From NCBI GenBank assembly GCA_030653035.1, contig JAUSAB010000033.1, positions 1-46,612 of the forward strand: a stretch of DNA of 46,612 nucleotides, read 5' to 3'. The notes beneath the pieces were generated by a model. It was not told where the DNA came from. It was given only the letters and a program-made list of their open reading frames with translations, and did not search any database. Of this stretch, positions 1 through 8,254 are shown piece after piece. The DNA is from Desulfocapsaceae bacterium. Its GTDB lineage: Bacteria; Desulfobacterota; Desulfobulbia; Desulfobulbales; Desulfocapsaceae. Position numbers and translations under genes: made by a program. How positions within the stretch are numbered: position 1 is the stretch's first letter; every line of letters starts with the position of its first letter.

Positions 1-1
1 G

Positions 2-385
2 AAATTTGCCGTCGAGTACTCAGAATTTACCTCAGACAGGGAGGCCTTAGGCAGAGATATCCCTGACGGCCGTTCCCAGGGCGCCTATGTCCAGCTTTGC
101 TACCATCTCTCTGAACCGTTGGCACTGTCAGCAGTTTACGATGTTTTTTATGCGGACAAAAATGATCCCGACGGCAATAATTTAGTCACCCAGGGACAAC
201 CCGATTTTCTCGGCTGGCGCAAGGATTTTGGCGTCGTACTGCGTTGGGACATCAACAACCACTGGATTATCAAGGCGGAACAGCACTGGGTGGATGGAGC
301 CGCCCTGCAGATGCCGATTTTTAATCCACAGGGGGTTGAAAGGCTCTGGAACTATTTTGCTCTGAAAACTTCATTCAACTTTTAG
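2..385 (+). CDS. Outer-membrane beta-barrel (porin-like) protein, C-terminal part
   Basis: The reading frame is open from the left edge of the window and ends at 385, leaving 127 visible residues. The sequence alternates polar and hydrophobic residues with many aromatics, as in amphipathic beta-strands, and ends in Phe (SFNF), the usual C-terminal signature of BAM-inserted outer-membrane proteins. No substrate can be read from this part. The next gene starts 10 bases after the stop with a GAGAGGGG ribosome site, so the two are probably co-transcribed. The N-terminus and signal peptide lie outside the window. It is probably a porin or putative phosphate-selective channel, but this is only inference from the phosphate-binding-like neighbour. 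Confidence 0.7.
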   Translation, partial: KFAVEYSEFTSDREALGRDIPDGRSQGAYVQLCYHLSEPLALSAVYDVFYADKNDPDGNNLVTQGQPDFLGWRKDFGVVLRWDINNHWIIKAEQHWVDGAALQMPIFNPQGVERLWNYFALKTSFNF

Positions 386-395
386 GAGAGGGGAC

Positions 396-821
396 ATGAT
401 ATTGCCAAAACATCTCTCCCTTTTCTTTCTTCTCTTGACACTGCTGTCCACCCGCGTTGAGGCCGCTGACTTTGTGGTGGTGGTGAACAAAGAAAATCCG
501 ATTGAGTCTCTATATAGGTCTGAGGTCAAAAATATTTTCCTCGGCAAGAAGATTTTCTGGTCCGCCGGCCATGGCATAGACGTATTACTGCAGACTGATG
601 GCAATGTCCACCGCGGCTTTGTTCTGGAGATTCTGAATAAGTCACCTCGTCAGCTTTCGATGTACTGGAAACAGGAACTTTTTTCCGGAACAGCGATCCC
701 GCCCAAGGAATATCCGGATGATCAGTCCGTAAAAAATGAAGTTGCCGCCAATCCCACAGCAATTGGTTATATAGATATTCTGCAACTTGATGATACGGTC
801 AAAGGGGTTCTGTTGAAATAA
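396..821 (+). CDS. Small periplasmic phosphate-binding-like (PstS/PBP-like) protein
   Basis: This 141-residue protein has a hydrophobic signal peptide (about residues 1-23, cleavage near VEA-AD). The mature part reads like the short PBP-like domain related to phosphate ABC transporter substrate-binding proteins: VVVNKENP near the N-terminus, then VKNIFLGKK, then a C-terminal AIGYIDILQ segment. It is only about half the length of true PstS and no ABC permease or ATPase genes follow, so a transport role is doubtful. Such short proteins often sit beside outer-membrane barrels and GGDEF sensors, where a sensory accessory role is likely. The start is supported by AGGAGAGGGG just upstream, overlapping the stop of the barrel gene. 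Confidence 0.7.
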   Translation: MILPKHLSLFFLLLTLLSTRVEAADFVVVVNKENPIESLYRSEVKNIFLGKKIFWSAGHGIDVLLQTDGNVHRGFVLEILNKSPRQLSMYWKQELFSGTAIPPKEYPDDQSVKNEVAANPTAIGYIDILQLDDTVKGVLLK

Positions 822-834
822 ACCGTTATCATAA

Positions 835-975
835 GAGCCTCTTGCAAAATGAAGATTTTCGTCCAAAATCGAGGCATGCGAAAATTTTTACCGCAGGCAT
901 ATAGTTGATATTCCGAGGATAAAATTTTGAGCATAACGAAGAGATTGCGCGAAAAGATCATTTTGCAAGAGGCTC
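835..975. mobile_element. MITE-like element with 18-bp perfect terminal inverted repeats
   Basis: The segment begins with an 18-base sequence (GAGCCTCTTGCAAAATGA, 835-852) whose exact reverse complement lies at 958-975. Both ends are flanked by ATAA (831-834 and 976-979), which fits a 4-bp target duplication. The 141-bp element has no coding capacity. It lies between the PBP-like gene and the diguanylate cyclase, so it may separate what was one operon. The parent transposase is not in the window. Confidence 0.6.
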
Positions 976-1039
976 ATAAAACAATATCATCATTTCGATA
1001 TCAGCAACGGCATAAGGAGCCGCAAGGAAATGTTCAATC

Positions 1040-2776
1040 ATGAAGAGGCTGTTTTGTAACGGTTCCCCAAAAAACAAGGCAATGATGAAACTGATCAACA
1101 CCATCCGCAAAAAAATCTGGCTCTGCGTCAATGTCGCTTTTATCGGTTTTATCATGGCAACCTGTTTTGCTCTATATTCCAACCACCAGTTGCAAATCCA
1201 CCTCACCCATATCCGTGACCTTGATTTCCATCTGGCAATACAGAGCAACGAACTGTTGAATCTGTTTGTCACCCAGAAAAATTTTTACAAGGAAAGCTTT
1301 TTGTTCGGTTCACCCGAGTCAGCCAGTAGTGGAAATTCGCTCAGTAAAGAAATAACGGCAAAAATTGAGTCCATCACAAAAATGAAACGATCTGTTCACT
1401 GTCTTCCTGCCGACAGAATAGAGAGCCTGATGACCCTGGAAAAAAAGTATGGTGAATATGCCGGACAGGCAGCGGAAGTTTATCCGTTGCTTTCCAGCGG
1501 CAAAGATCCGGGAGATTACATCAAGGCACTGCAACTGCTCGCTGCCGACCAGAATGAGATTGAAAATAATCTCGAATATTTTTCCAGATTCTACCGCCAG
1601 CATTTCAGCAGCAATATAACGACAATGATGGAAACGACCAGTCACAATAGCTGGTTGCTTTCCGTTTTTTTTCTGGCATTGCTGGCGACCATGCTGCTGG
1701 TGGTGAACTGGACGGCAGAGCGGACTTTGATCAACCCGTTGGCATATATCAAGGAGGCGGTAAGGGGCTTTGGTCGCGGACAACGCAGTTTCCCAAATCT
1801 TGAGATTATGGATACTGATGATGATATCGGTGAATTAGGAGCGGCCATCATCACCATGACAAAAGACCTGGTAAATACCACAGTCTCCAAAGCCTATGTG
1901 GACAGCATTCTGCATAATATGAATGACAGCCTCATTGTCACCTCCAGGGACTTTCATATTCGCAGTGTCAACCGGGCCACCCTGGATCTGCTCGGATATA
2001 AAGATGATGAGCTGATTGGCCGGCATATCAATATGATCCTCAGTGAGTTTCTCTGTGGCAGTCCTGACCGTGTGGTCTGCAACAACGATAAAAAACTGGT
2101 TTCCCATCTGTGCAGTAATGCTGAAAAAAATTTTCTTGCCAGGAACGGACAGGAAATTCCTGTGCTGTTGTCCACCTCTTGCCTCAAGGACGAGGAAAGC
2201 GCGGAACAGGGGTTTGTTTTTGTTGCCAAGGATATTACTGATCGTAAAAAAGCCGAACAGAAGCTCGAACAGATGGCGCTTTACGATTTCCTGACCGGTC
2301 TGCCCAACCGCATGACCTTCCACGACCGGCTGGACCAAACCCTGAAACAGGCGCATCGTGAAGGTCAGCAGACGGGGTTGATGTTTCTTGATCTCGATCG
2401 CTTCAAGGAAATCAACGACACCCTGGGGCACGACTCGGGTGACGCCATGCTGAAAAAAGTAGCAGAACGGCTCATGAGCTGCGTGCGGGAGAGCGACACC
2501 GTGGCCCGTCTTGGTGGAGACGAATTTGCTGTCATTCTTGACAATCTCAACGATCCTCGGGATGCGATTAATACCGCTGAACGAATACTGGCAGCATTCA
2601 CCGAACCGGTTATGTTGAGGGGAAAGAACATCCGCTCCTTACCAAGCATAGGCATAGCCCTCTATCCTTTAGACGCCCAGAATGCTGAAAACCTGCTCAA
2701 AAATGCCGACATGGCTATGTACAAAGCTAAGCAAAACGGCGGCAACAACTATGTGTTCTTTTCCCGGATGAAATAA
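1040..2776 (+). CDS. Membrane sensor diguanylate cyclase (HAMP-PAS-GGDEF)
   Basis: This 578-residue protein should synthesise cyclic di-GMP from two GTP at the inner membrane. Domain order: short cytoplasmic N-terminus, membrane helix at about residues 28-46, periplasmic sensor region of about 155 residues, second helix at about 205-225, HAMP-like linker, PAS domain at about 290-400, and GGDEF domain at about 415-578. The active-site GGDEF is intact at residues 492-496. A product-inhibition I-site RESD lies exactly five residues before it, so the enzyme is probably active and feedback-inhibited. No EAL domain is present. The ATG at 1040 has AAGGA 11 bases upstream; ATG codons at 1082 and 1085 are alternatives and would shorten the N-terminus by 14-15 residues. 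The upstream barrel and PBP-like genes may be its sensory partners. Confidence 0.9.
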   Translation: MKRLFCNGSPKNKAMMKLINTIRKKIWLCVNVAFIGFIMATCFALYSNHQLQIHLTHIRDLDFHLAIQSNELLNLFVTQKNFYKESFLFGSPESASSGNSLSKEITAKIESITKMKRSVHCLPADRIESLMTLEKKYGEYAGQAAEVYPLLSSGKDPGDYIKALQLLAADQNEIENNLEYFSRFYRQHFSSNITTMMETTSHNSWLLSVFFLALLATMLLVVNWTAERTLINPLAYIKEAVRGFGRGQRSFPNLEIMDTDDDIGELGAAIITMTKDLVNTTVSKAYVDSILHNMNDSLIVTSRDFHIRSVNRATLDLLGYKDDELIGRHINMILSEFLCGSPDRVVCNNDKKLVSHLCSNAEKNFLARNGQEIPVLLSTSCLKDEESAEQGFVFVAKDITDRKKAEQKLEQMALYDFLTGLPNRMTFHDRLDQTLKQAHREGQQTGLMFLDLDRFKEINDTLGHDSGDAMLKKVAERLMSCVRESDTVARLGGDEFAVILDNLNDPRDAINTAERILAAFTEPVMLRGKNIRSLPSIGIALYPLDAQNAENLLKNADMAMYKAKQNGGNNYVFFSRMK

Positions 2777-2847
2777 GTTCCAACTCGGAGTAATCACCAT
2801 TCTTTTAACTCAAGCTTAACATCCGCCGTGCTAAAACTCTGTTTTTC

Positions 2848-2920
2848 AACACAGATAAACCTGCCGGGGAAAGAGCCGGAAGCTCCGTAGCCTGGATAAC
2901 AGGATGGCGGGTAACAAAGA
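2848..2920 (+). ncRNA. Candidate divergent c-di-GMP-I (GEMM) riboswitch-like RNA
   Basis: The stretch contains GATAAACC followed by a GGGGAAA-containing hairpin, AGCTCCG, a short CCTG/CAGG hairpin, then GATGGCGGGTAACAAAGA. This order and spacing resemble the GEMM-I aptamer (GGCAAACC, GAAA-tetraloop hairpin, GACGCAAAGCC, P2, GGGTTACCGAAGA), but the invariant GACGCAAAG joining segment is not intact. ACCTGCC (2859-2865) can pair with GGCGGGT (2906-2912), enclosing the two smaller stems as a three-way junction. A weak hairpin followed by seven T at 2916-2937 could be an expression platform or terminator. No intact gene follows; a decayed transposase does. It may be a degraded riboswitch or a different structured RNA. 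Confidence 0.4.
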
Positions 2921-2968
2921 CTCTGAAACTCTTTTTTTATAGTGAATAGTTACTAAAACTCTATTAAA

Positions 2969-2996
2969 TAATCGAATGGTTCAAGTCGTTCGATTA
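2969..2996. repeat. 8-bp inverted repeat upstream of ISL3 remnant
   Basis: TAATCGAA (2969-2976) and TTCGATTA (2989-2996) form a perfect 8-bp inverted repeat with a 12-base spacer. It lies between the candidate RNA and the transposase remnant. It could be an operator or a hairpin; nothing else supports a function. Confidence 0.3.
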
Positions 2997-3119
2997 CAAC
3001 TCCATCTGCGTTGCAATCATTGACGGTTTGGATTTTCTGGTCATTGAGATCGAGGCACACGGTAACATGAGGACTTTCAACGATTCCGGGATTACCGATG
3101 ACCATATCTCGCGGGAAAG

Positions 3120-3393
3120 CATCTCAACAACTGGGTGACCCGAACATGGCAAACCAAGCTGGGAGCAATGAAGAAGGTGGCCAAAGATGCCGGACCATCA
3201 CAAACCGTTTATTCTCAACTGGTTTAAAACCAAAGGCGAGATTTCCAGTAGCACGGTGGAAGGTATAAACCTCAAGGCAAAACTCACTATGAGAAAATCC
3301 TGCGGATTCAGAACCATCAAATACTTTGAAATCATCTTATATCATCTATCCGGCACGTTAGCCGAACCTGAAAACTACCATAGTTTCTGCTGA
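3120..3393 (+). pseudogene. ISL3-family transposase remnant (frameshifted C-terminal end)
   Basis: The last 68 codons (3187-3393) read like the C-terminus of ISL3-type DDE transposases: HHKPFILNWFKTKGE, SSTVEGINLKAKLTMRK, CGFRTIKYFEIILYH and a final PE.YHSFC. The segment just upstream (LNNWVTRTWQ, MKKVAK) belongs to the same family but is in another frame, so at least one frameshift lies near 3186. The N-terminal two thirds, including the first catalytic Asp residues, are missing. No terminal repeats were recognised. It sits directly before arnA and may mark an insertion or deletion that separated arnA from other arn genes. Confidence 0.75.
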
Positions 3394-3482
3394 TGCAGCC
3401 TTTTTTGTTAACTGACTTCAGCCAAACAGATTATAGAGTCAACACGCAATCTTCATTAAAAAAATCTTATACTGGAACAAAC

Positions 3483-5495
3483 ATGAAAACTATTGTCCTT
3501 GCCTATCATACGATTGGTTGTGTTGGTATCGAAAAACTTCTGGAATCCGGATTCGAGATATCCGCAATCTTCACCCATGCCGATGCCCCTGATGAAAACA
3601 TCTGGTTTCGCTCAGTGGCCGAGCTCGCTGCCCAGCATGACATCCCGGTCTATGCCCCGGAAAATGTAAATCATCCCCTGTGGATTGAAAAGATTCAGGC
3701 CATGCAGCCTGACATCCTCTTCTCCTTTTACTATCGTAATCTGATAGGTAAAGAGATCCTCGACATTCCGGCCTCCGGATGTCTGAACCTGCATGGATCG
3801 CTTCTTCCCCGCTACCGGGGACGATGTCCTGTCAACTGGGCCTTGATCTATGGAGAGAAGGAGACCGGAGTCAGCCTGCACTATATGACACCCCGGCCAG
3901 ATGACGGCGATATTGTCGGCCAGTGCAAGGTAGCCATTGATTCTGAGGACACCGCCCTCACCCTCCACACCAAAATGGCGGCGGCAAGTGCAACCCTTCT
4001 TGAGGAGATGCTCCCCCAAATTGCCCAGGGCACAGCGCCCCGAATCGCCCAGGACAAGAGCCTTGCCTCCTATTTTGGCGGCAGAAAACCGGCGGATGGT
4101 GAGATTGACTGGAATAAAGACGCCGATGATATCCGCAATCTGGTCCGGGCAGTGACAAAACCCTATCCCGGTGCCTTCAGTTTTCTGGGCAATCGTAAGG
4201 TGATTTTCTGGCAGGTCGAGACCCTGACAGAGAACAAGGGCGCCAAACCCGGCACCGTTATCTCCGAGAATCCTTTTGTCATCAGCTGCGGCCAAGGTGC
4301 CGTTGCGATCAAGACCGGACAGACCGAGAAAGGACTCTTTCTCAGTGCTAACCGCTTAGTCACTGAGCTCGCCCTGGTGCAAGGGATGCATTTTGGGCCG
4401 GATGTAAAAAAGACCCTCGCCCAGAAGCGCAAAAAATCAGTCCTTATCCTCGGCGCGGACGGCTTTATCGGCAGCCATCTCTCTGAGCATCTCCTGGACA
4501 GCGGCCGCTATGAAGTGCATGGCATGGACTTGGGTTCCCGGTACATCAAACACCTTGGCGATAATCCGAATTTCCATTTTGCGGAAGGCGACATCTCCAT
4601 CCAGCGTGAATGGATTGAATACCATGTCCGCCGCTGCGATATCATCCTGCCGCTCGTTGCCATCGCCACCCCGGCTGAATATACCCGCAATCCCTTACGG
4701 GTCTTCGAACTTGATTTTGAAGAGAATCTCCGGGTTGTCCGCTATTGCGCCAAGTATGGAAAACGGATCCTCTTTCCTTCCACCTCCGAGGTCTATGGCA
4801 TGTGCCAGGACAGTGTCTTTGATGAAGACAGCTCGCAACTGGTCCTTGGCCCCATTCATAAACAACGATGGATCTATTCCTGTTCCAAACAGATGCTCGA
4901 CAGGGTGATCTGGGCCTATGGCGCCACCAGGGGGTTGCAGTTCACCCTGTTCCGCCCCTTCAACTGGGTGGGGTCACGACTTGACAGCCTGGCATCGGCG
5001 CGAATAGGATCATCACGGGTCATCACTCAGTTGATTCTCAATCTGGCGGAGGGCACTCCCATTCAACTGGTGGATGGCGGCCAGCAGAAACGGTGCTTTA
5101 CCGACGTAAAAGATGGGCTTGATTGCCTGTTCCGCATCATTGAGAATAAAGACAACGTCTGTGAGTCCAATATATTCAACATCGGCAACCCCTACAATGA
5201 AGCCTCCATTCGCGAGCTGGCTGAAATCCTTGTTGCAAAATTCAAACAGCATCCCCTGTCCCAAAAATTTCCTCCTTTTGCCGGGATGCGAGATATCGAG
5301 AGTCGTACCTTCTATGGCAAGGGATACGAAGACGTCAGTTTCCGCAAACCAAGCATTAAAAAAGCTGAAAAATTGCTGGGATGGAAACCAAAAATAACCC
5401 TGGAGCAGTCCGTCGAAGAAACCCTGGATTTCTTCCTGAAACAGGCAGTCGAAACAGGGGAATTTGAGATCCATCATCAGGATGATTTTTGCTAA
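3483..5495 (+). CDS. arnA: Bifunctional UDP-L-Ara4N formyltransferase / UDP-glucuronate C4'' decarboxylase
   Basis: This 670-residue protein aligns end to end with E. coli ArnA (660 residues). The N-terminal formyltransferase half keeps Asn102, His104 ([13 protein letters not shown]) and Asp140. The C-terminal short-chain dehydrogenase half begins with the Rossmann motif [14 protein letters not shown] and keeps PSTSEVYGM, the YSCSK pair and the [15 protein letters not shown] segment carrying the decarboxylase Arg. It oxidatively decarboxylates UDP-glucuronate and formylates UDP-4-amino-4-deoxy-L-arabinose for lipid A modification, giving resistance to cationic peptides. The start at 3483 is set by homology to MKTVVFAYH; the frame is open 30 codons further upstream. 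arnD follows after 55 bases. arnB, arnC and arnT are not nearby. Confidence 0.95.
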   Translation: MKTIVLAYHTIGCVGIEKLLESGFEISAIFTHADAPDENIWFRSVAELAAQHDIPVYAPENVNHPLWIEKIQAMQPDILFSFYYRNLIGKEILDIPASGCLNLHGSLLPRYRGRCPVNWALIYGEKETGVSLHYMTPRPDDGDIVGQCKVAIDSEDTALTLHTKMAAASATLLEEMLPQIAQGTAPRIAQDKSLASYFGGRKPADGEIDWNKDADDIRNLVRAVTKPYPGAFSFLGNRKVIFWQVETLTENKGAKPGTVISENPFVISCGQGAVAIKTGQTEKGLFLSANRLVTELALVQGMHFGPDVKKTLAQKRKKSVLILGADGFIGSHLSEHLLDSGRYEVHGMDLGSRYIKHLGDNPNFHFAEGDISIQREWIEYHVRRCDIILPLVAIATPAEYTRNPLRVFELDFEENLRVVRYCAKYGKRILFPSTSEVYGMCQDSVFDEDSSQLVLGPIHKQRWIYSCSKQMLDRVIWAYGATRGLQFTLFRPFNWVGSRLDSLASARIGSSRVITQLILNLAEGTPIQLVDGGQQKRCFTDVKDGLDCLFRIIENKDNVCESNIFNIGNPYNEASIRELAEILVAKFKQHPLSQKFPPFAGMRDIESRTFYGKGYEDVSFRKPSIKKAEKLLGWKPKITLEQSVEETLDFFLKQAVETGEFEIHHQDDFC

Positions 5496-5550
5496 AAACA
5501 ATCCAGGACGGCATGCAGAAAAAAGATAAGCGGATTTTTATTGTGAAAGT

Positions 5551-6462
5551 ATGCAAATAGGATTGCGCATTGATGTGGACACCCTGCGCGGAACCCGGCT
5601 TGGTGTCCCTGAGCTGTGCCGGCTCCTGAAGGAAAATGAGATCCATGCCTCATTTTTCTTCTCTGTCGGGCCGGATAACATGGGACGCCATCTGTGGCGA
5701 CTGCTGCGTCCTGCCTTTCTACTGAAGATGATGCGCACCAAGGCCGCCAGTCTTTATGGCTGGGATATTCTGCTGAAAGGTACGTTCTGGCCGGGGCCGT
5801 CCATTGCCAAGAAAGCAGGACAAGCCATTCAGCAAGCGGCCCGGGATGGCCATGAGATCGGGTTGCATGCCTGGGATCATCATGGCTGGCAGGCATGCAT
5901 TAAAGAGATGTCAGCGGCCCGTCTTCATTCCTTGCTGAGTCAGGGAATCGAGGCGCTTATCTCTTTAACAGGCAAGAGTCCAACCTGTTCCGCAGCCCCG
6001 GCATGGCGGAGCACGGATGCCGCCTTGCTGGAAAAAGAGAAGTTTCCTTTTCTCTATAACTCTGATTGCCGGGGAGAGAGCATCTTTTACCCGCAGGTCT
6101 CAGGGAAAATTCTCCGGACTCCACAGGTGCCCACGACCCTGCCGACCTATGATGAACTGATCGGACAACAAGGTGTCACCGAGGGAAATTACAACGAGCA
6201 TCTTTTCTCCGCTCTCCACCCTGACCGACTCAATCTCCTCACCATTCACGCGGAAGTGGAAGGGATTGTCCACAAGGCCATGTTTGCCGATTTTATCAAG
6301 ATTGCCAAAGGAAGAGGCTGCTCTTTTGTACCCCTTGGCGAGATCGTGCACGGAGAGAAAAAAGAAAATAGGGTCATCGCCTCTATTCAGGAGCAGATCG
6401 TACCCGGAAGAGAGGGATGGATCTCTGTTCAGCGTTCGATAATACCTGACGCCACTCAGTGA
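5551..6462 (+). CDS. arnD: 4-deoxy-4-formamido-L-arabinose-phosphoundecaprenol deformylase
   Basis: This 303-residue protein is a NodB-fold polysaccharide deacetylase and closely matches E. coli ArnD: GLRIDVDT near residue 3, FFSVGPDNMGRHLWRL, AASLYGWDILL, GLHAWDHHGWQ, and YTIHAEVEG-like TIHAEVEG near the end. The Asp of RIDVDT and the His of HAWDHH are candidate metal and catalytic residues. It removes the formyl group from undecaprenyl-phosphate-Ara4FN on the cytoplasmic face, committing the sugar to export. It pairs functionally with the formyl transfer by ArnA just upstream and is probably in the same operon. Confidence 0.93.
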   Translation: MQIGLRIDVDTLRGTRLGVPELCRLLKENEIHASFFFSVGPDNMGRHLWRLLRPAFLLKMMRTKAASLYGWDILLKGTFWPGPSIAKKAGQAIQQAARDGHEIGLHAWDHHGWQACIKEMSAARLHSLLSQGIEALISLTGKSPTCSAAPAWRSTDAALLEKEKFPFLYNSDCRGESIFYPQVSGKILRTPQVPTTLPTYDELIGQQGVTEGNYNEHLFSALHPDRLNLLTIHAEVEGIVHKAMFADFIKIAKGRGCSFVPLGEIVHGEKKENRVIASIQEQIVPGREGWISVQRSIIPDATQ

Positions 6463-6498
6463 GGAGGGTTATTCAAGTTACCCCTTAACAGAGACTCC

Positions 6499-7401
6499 AT
6501 GGAAAACTTCATCCTCACCATCGCCTTTCTTCTCATCGGCATGGGACTGCGCCGTCTTCCCCGGTTCCCCAAGGAAACGGCCCAGGTACTCAACCTGTTT
6601 GTCATCCATATCTCCCTACCCGCCCTGATTTTACTCAAGGTCCCGCAACTGACCTTTTCCCGTGATATCCTGGCCCCGGTCATTATGCCTTGGGCAATGC
6701 TTGCTGTCTCCGCCGCCATCATCCTGCTTGCGGCAAGGCTCCGTAACTGGGGCCGGGAAATAACCGGCGCCCTCTTACTCCTGATCCCTCTGGGCAACAC
6801 CTCATTTCTCGGCATCCCCATGGTACGGGCCTTTTTTGATGAGACTGCCATCCCCTACGCCGTTCTCTATGATCAACTCGGTTCTTTTCTGGCCCTGGCG
6901 ACCTACGGCACGGTAGTTCTCGCCCTCTATGGCAGTGGAGAAAAGCCAAGGCTCGCTTTGATTGCGAAAAAGGTTATCACCTTTCCCCCTTTTCTGGCCC
7001 TGATTCTTGCCCTGGCCTTGATCGGCTGCGGGATCGCATTACCGGCCCCGGTGATCGCCCTGTTCACCAGCTTGACCGCCACTCTGGTGCCGGTGGTCAT
7101 GATCGCGGTCGGCTACCAGCTCACCCTGCGGCTCCGTCCCGAGGTGCTGTCGCCCCTGCTGCTCGGACTCTCGGTCAAACTGATTGTGGCTCCGCTCCTG
7201 GCACTGCTCTTCTGCCGTCTCCTGGGCCTTAGCAGCCTGGCGGTACGTGTCTCCATCTTTGAAGCAGGAATGCCGCCCATGGTCTCAGCCGGGGCCCTGG
7301 CGATCATGGCAGGACTTGCTCCGGAACTCACCGCTGCGATGGTTGGAGTTGGCATCCTTCTCTCCTTTCTCACCCTGCCCCTGCTCTTTCAACTGATCTG
7401 A
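6499..7401 (+). CDS. AEC-family (auxin efflux carrier / malate permease-like) transporter
   Basis: This 300-residue, very hydrophobic protein has about ten predicted membrane helices arranged as two five-helix halves, the usual layout and length of bacterial AEC permeases such as MleP and YfdV. Recognisable family segments are the N-terminal FLLIGMGLRRLPRFP, the HISLPALILL stretch, LGNTSFLGIP and, in the second half, EAGMPPMVSAGALA. The substrate cannot be deduced; an organic anion such as malate is typical. It starts 36 bases after arnD and may share its transcript, but a link to lipid A modification is not expected. Confidence 0.85.
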   Translation: MENFILTIAFLLIGMGLRRLPRFPKETAQVLNLFVIHISLPALILLKVPQLTFSRDILAPVIMPWAMLAVSAAIILLAARLRNWGREITGALLLLIPLGNTSFLGIPMVRAFFDETAIPYAVLYDQLGSFLALATYGTVVLALYGSGEKPRLALIAKKVITFPPFLALILALALIGCGIALPAPVIALFTSLTATLVPVVMIAVGYQLTLRLRPEVLSPLLLGLSVKLIVAPLLALLFCRLLGLSSLAVRVSIFEAGMPPMVSAGALAIMAGLAPELTAAMVGVGILLSFLTLPLLFQLI

Positions 7402-7424
7402 TCGCCAAACCAAAATCACCAACC

Positions 7425-7500
7425 TTGAACTGATACAACAAACGGGGGCAAGGTCATAACTGACCTTTCGGCATGGGACCTCCTTTGAAACTCAGTTCAA
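7425..7500. repeat. Nested inverted repeats downstream of the AEC permease gene
   Basis: TTGAACTGA (7425-7433) and TCAGTTCAA (7492-7500) are a perfect 9-bp inverted repeat. Inside it AAGGTCA-TAAC-TGACCTT (7450-7467) forms a second perfect hairpin. The minus strand also carries AAAGGAGGT then ATG, opening only a six-codon frame. The rest of the 7402-7609 gap shows nothing recognisable. It could be a terminator region or the relic of a mobile element end. Confidence 0.3.
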
Positions 7501-7609
7501 AAAAAAGTCCTCTCTACCAATTGTTTCTAGGCGTCGCTACTCACTGATTGCAGTGGCCGGATTCCTGTGGAATCATTGATCGGCTTGGTGTTGAATTCGC
7601 AAATAATTT

Positions 7610-8092
7610 CTAACGCCTCTGCGTATGGCAATCTGAACACCTATAAGAACTTAACTTATGGTGAACATTCTCAGTTCTGGGGCTGCCACTCACCGTTTTA
7701 ATCGGATGACACTGCAAACAATCTCTTATAACAGAAGTCTGGAAGTTCATGACATCCGTCTGCTTAATATTATGGCACGACAAACACTCATATTTGTAGC
7801 CGGACGTTATGTAAGGTGCACTTGTCGGTTGCTGAATATCTTTGCCCAGAAAAAGGTGATGCTTGTCCGGGTTAGTATTTTTTAATCTAGGAAAACGAGG
7901 CAGATCTTCATGACATAAGCGACAATCTTTTTCAGTTATTACTGAATCTGACCCGCGATAACCATTCATTCCATCACTACTTAAAGAACTATAGCGAGAT
8001 GAACGCTTTGACGCCACCGCAACATGGGCAAAAAACAATGTTACGGTAAACAAGGTAATAATACTTGCAAATAAAATACTCGTTGATTTCAT
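7610..8092 (-). CDS. Secreted tetrahaem c-type cytochrome, half-OmcZ-like
   Basis: This 160-residue protein has an N-terminal signal peptide (about residues 1-28) and four CXXCH haem-binding motifs at residues 57-61, 103-107, 125-129 and 152-156. Extra His pairs (HH near 78-79 and 144-145) are candidate sixth ligands. The order DCRxCH, PDxHHL, SAP, YxCLSCH, DCLxCH, VHH, CxxCH matches the N-terminal four-haem half of the OmcZ-like protein at 11011-12468, so the two are paralogues. It ends right after the fourth haem. AAGGATGG lies 8 bases before the ATG. It follows the isomerase gene and probably belongs to the same locus. It may cap, seed or feed electrons to the filament; that is inference. 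Confidence 0.88.
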   Translation of the reverse strand: MKSTSILFASIITLFTVTLFFAHVAVASKRSSRYSSLSSDGMNGYRGSDSVITEKDCRLCHEDLPRFPRLKNTNPDKHHLFLGKDIQQPTSAPYITSGYKYECLSCHNIKQTDVMNFQTSVIRDCLQCHPIKTVSGSPRTENVHHKLSSYRCSDCHTQRR

Positions 8093-8170
8093 TATTCCAT
8101 CCTTTATAAAAAACGAATTCTATCTTCTTGCAAATGGTGTCCCAATATTCCCACGGTTAAAACAGTTCTT

Positions 8171-8201
8171 GCACTCCCATTTACCAATGGGAGTGCTTTT
8201 T
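8171..8201 (+). terminator. Intrinsic terminator-like hairpin oriented on the plus strand
   Basis: GCACTCCCATT-TACC-AATGGGAGTGC is a perfect 11-bp stem with a 4-base loop followed by TTTTT. It lies between two minus-strand genes, but its T-run is on the plus strand. It would therefore stop transcripts running toward increasing coordinates; on the minus strand it is only a hairpin. Confidence 0.6.
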
Positions 8202-8254
8202 CTCAAAAATTCAGCTTAATCAAGGGTTAAATAGGTATAAATTTATAACACATA

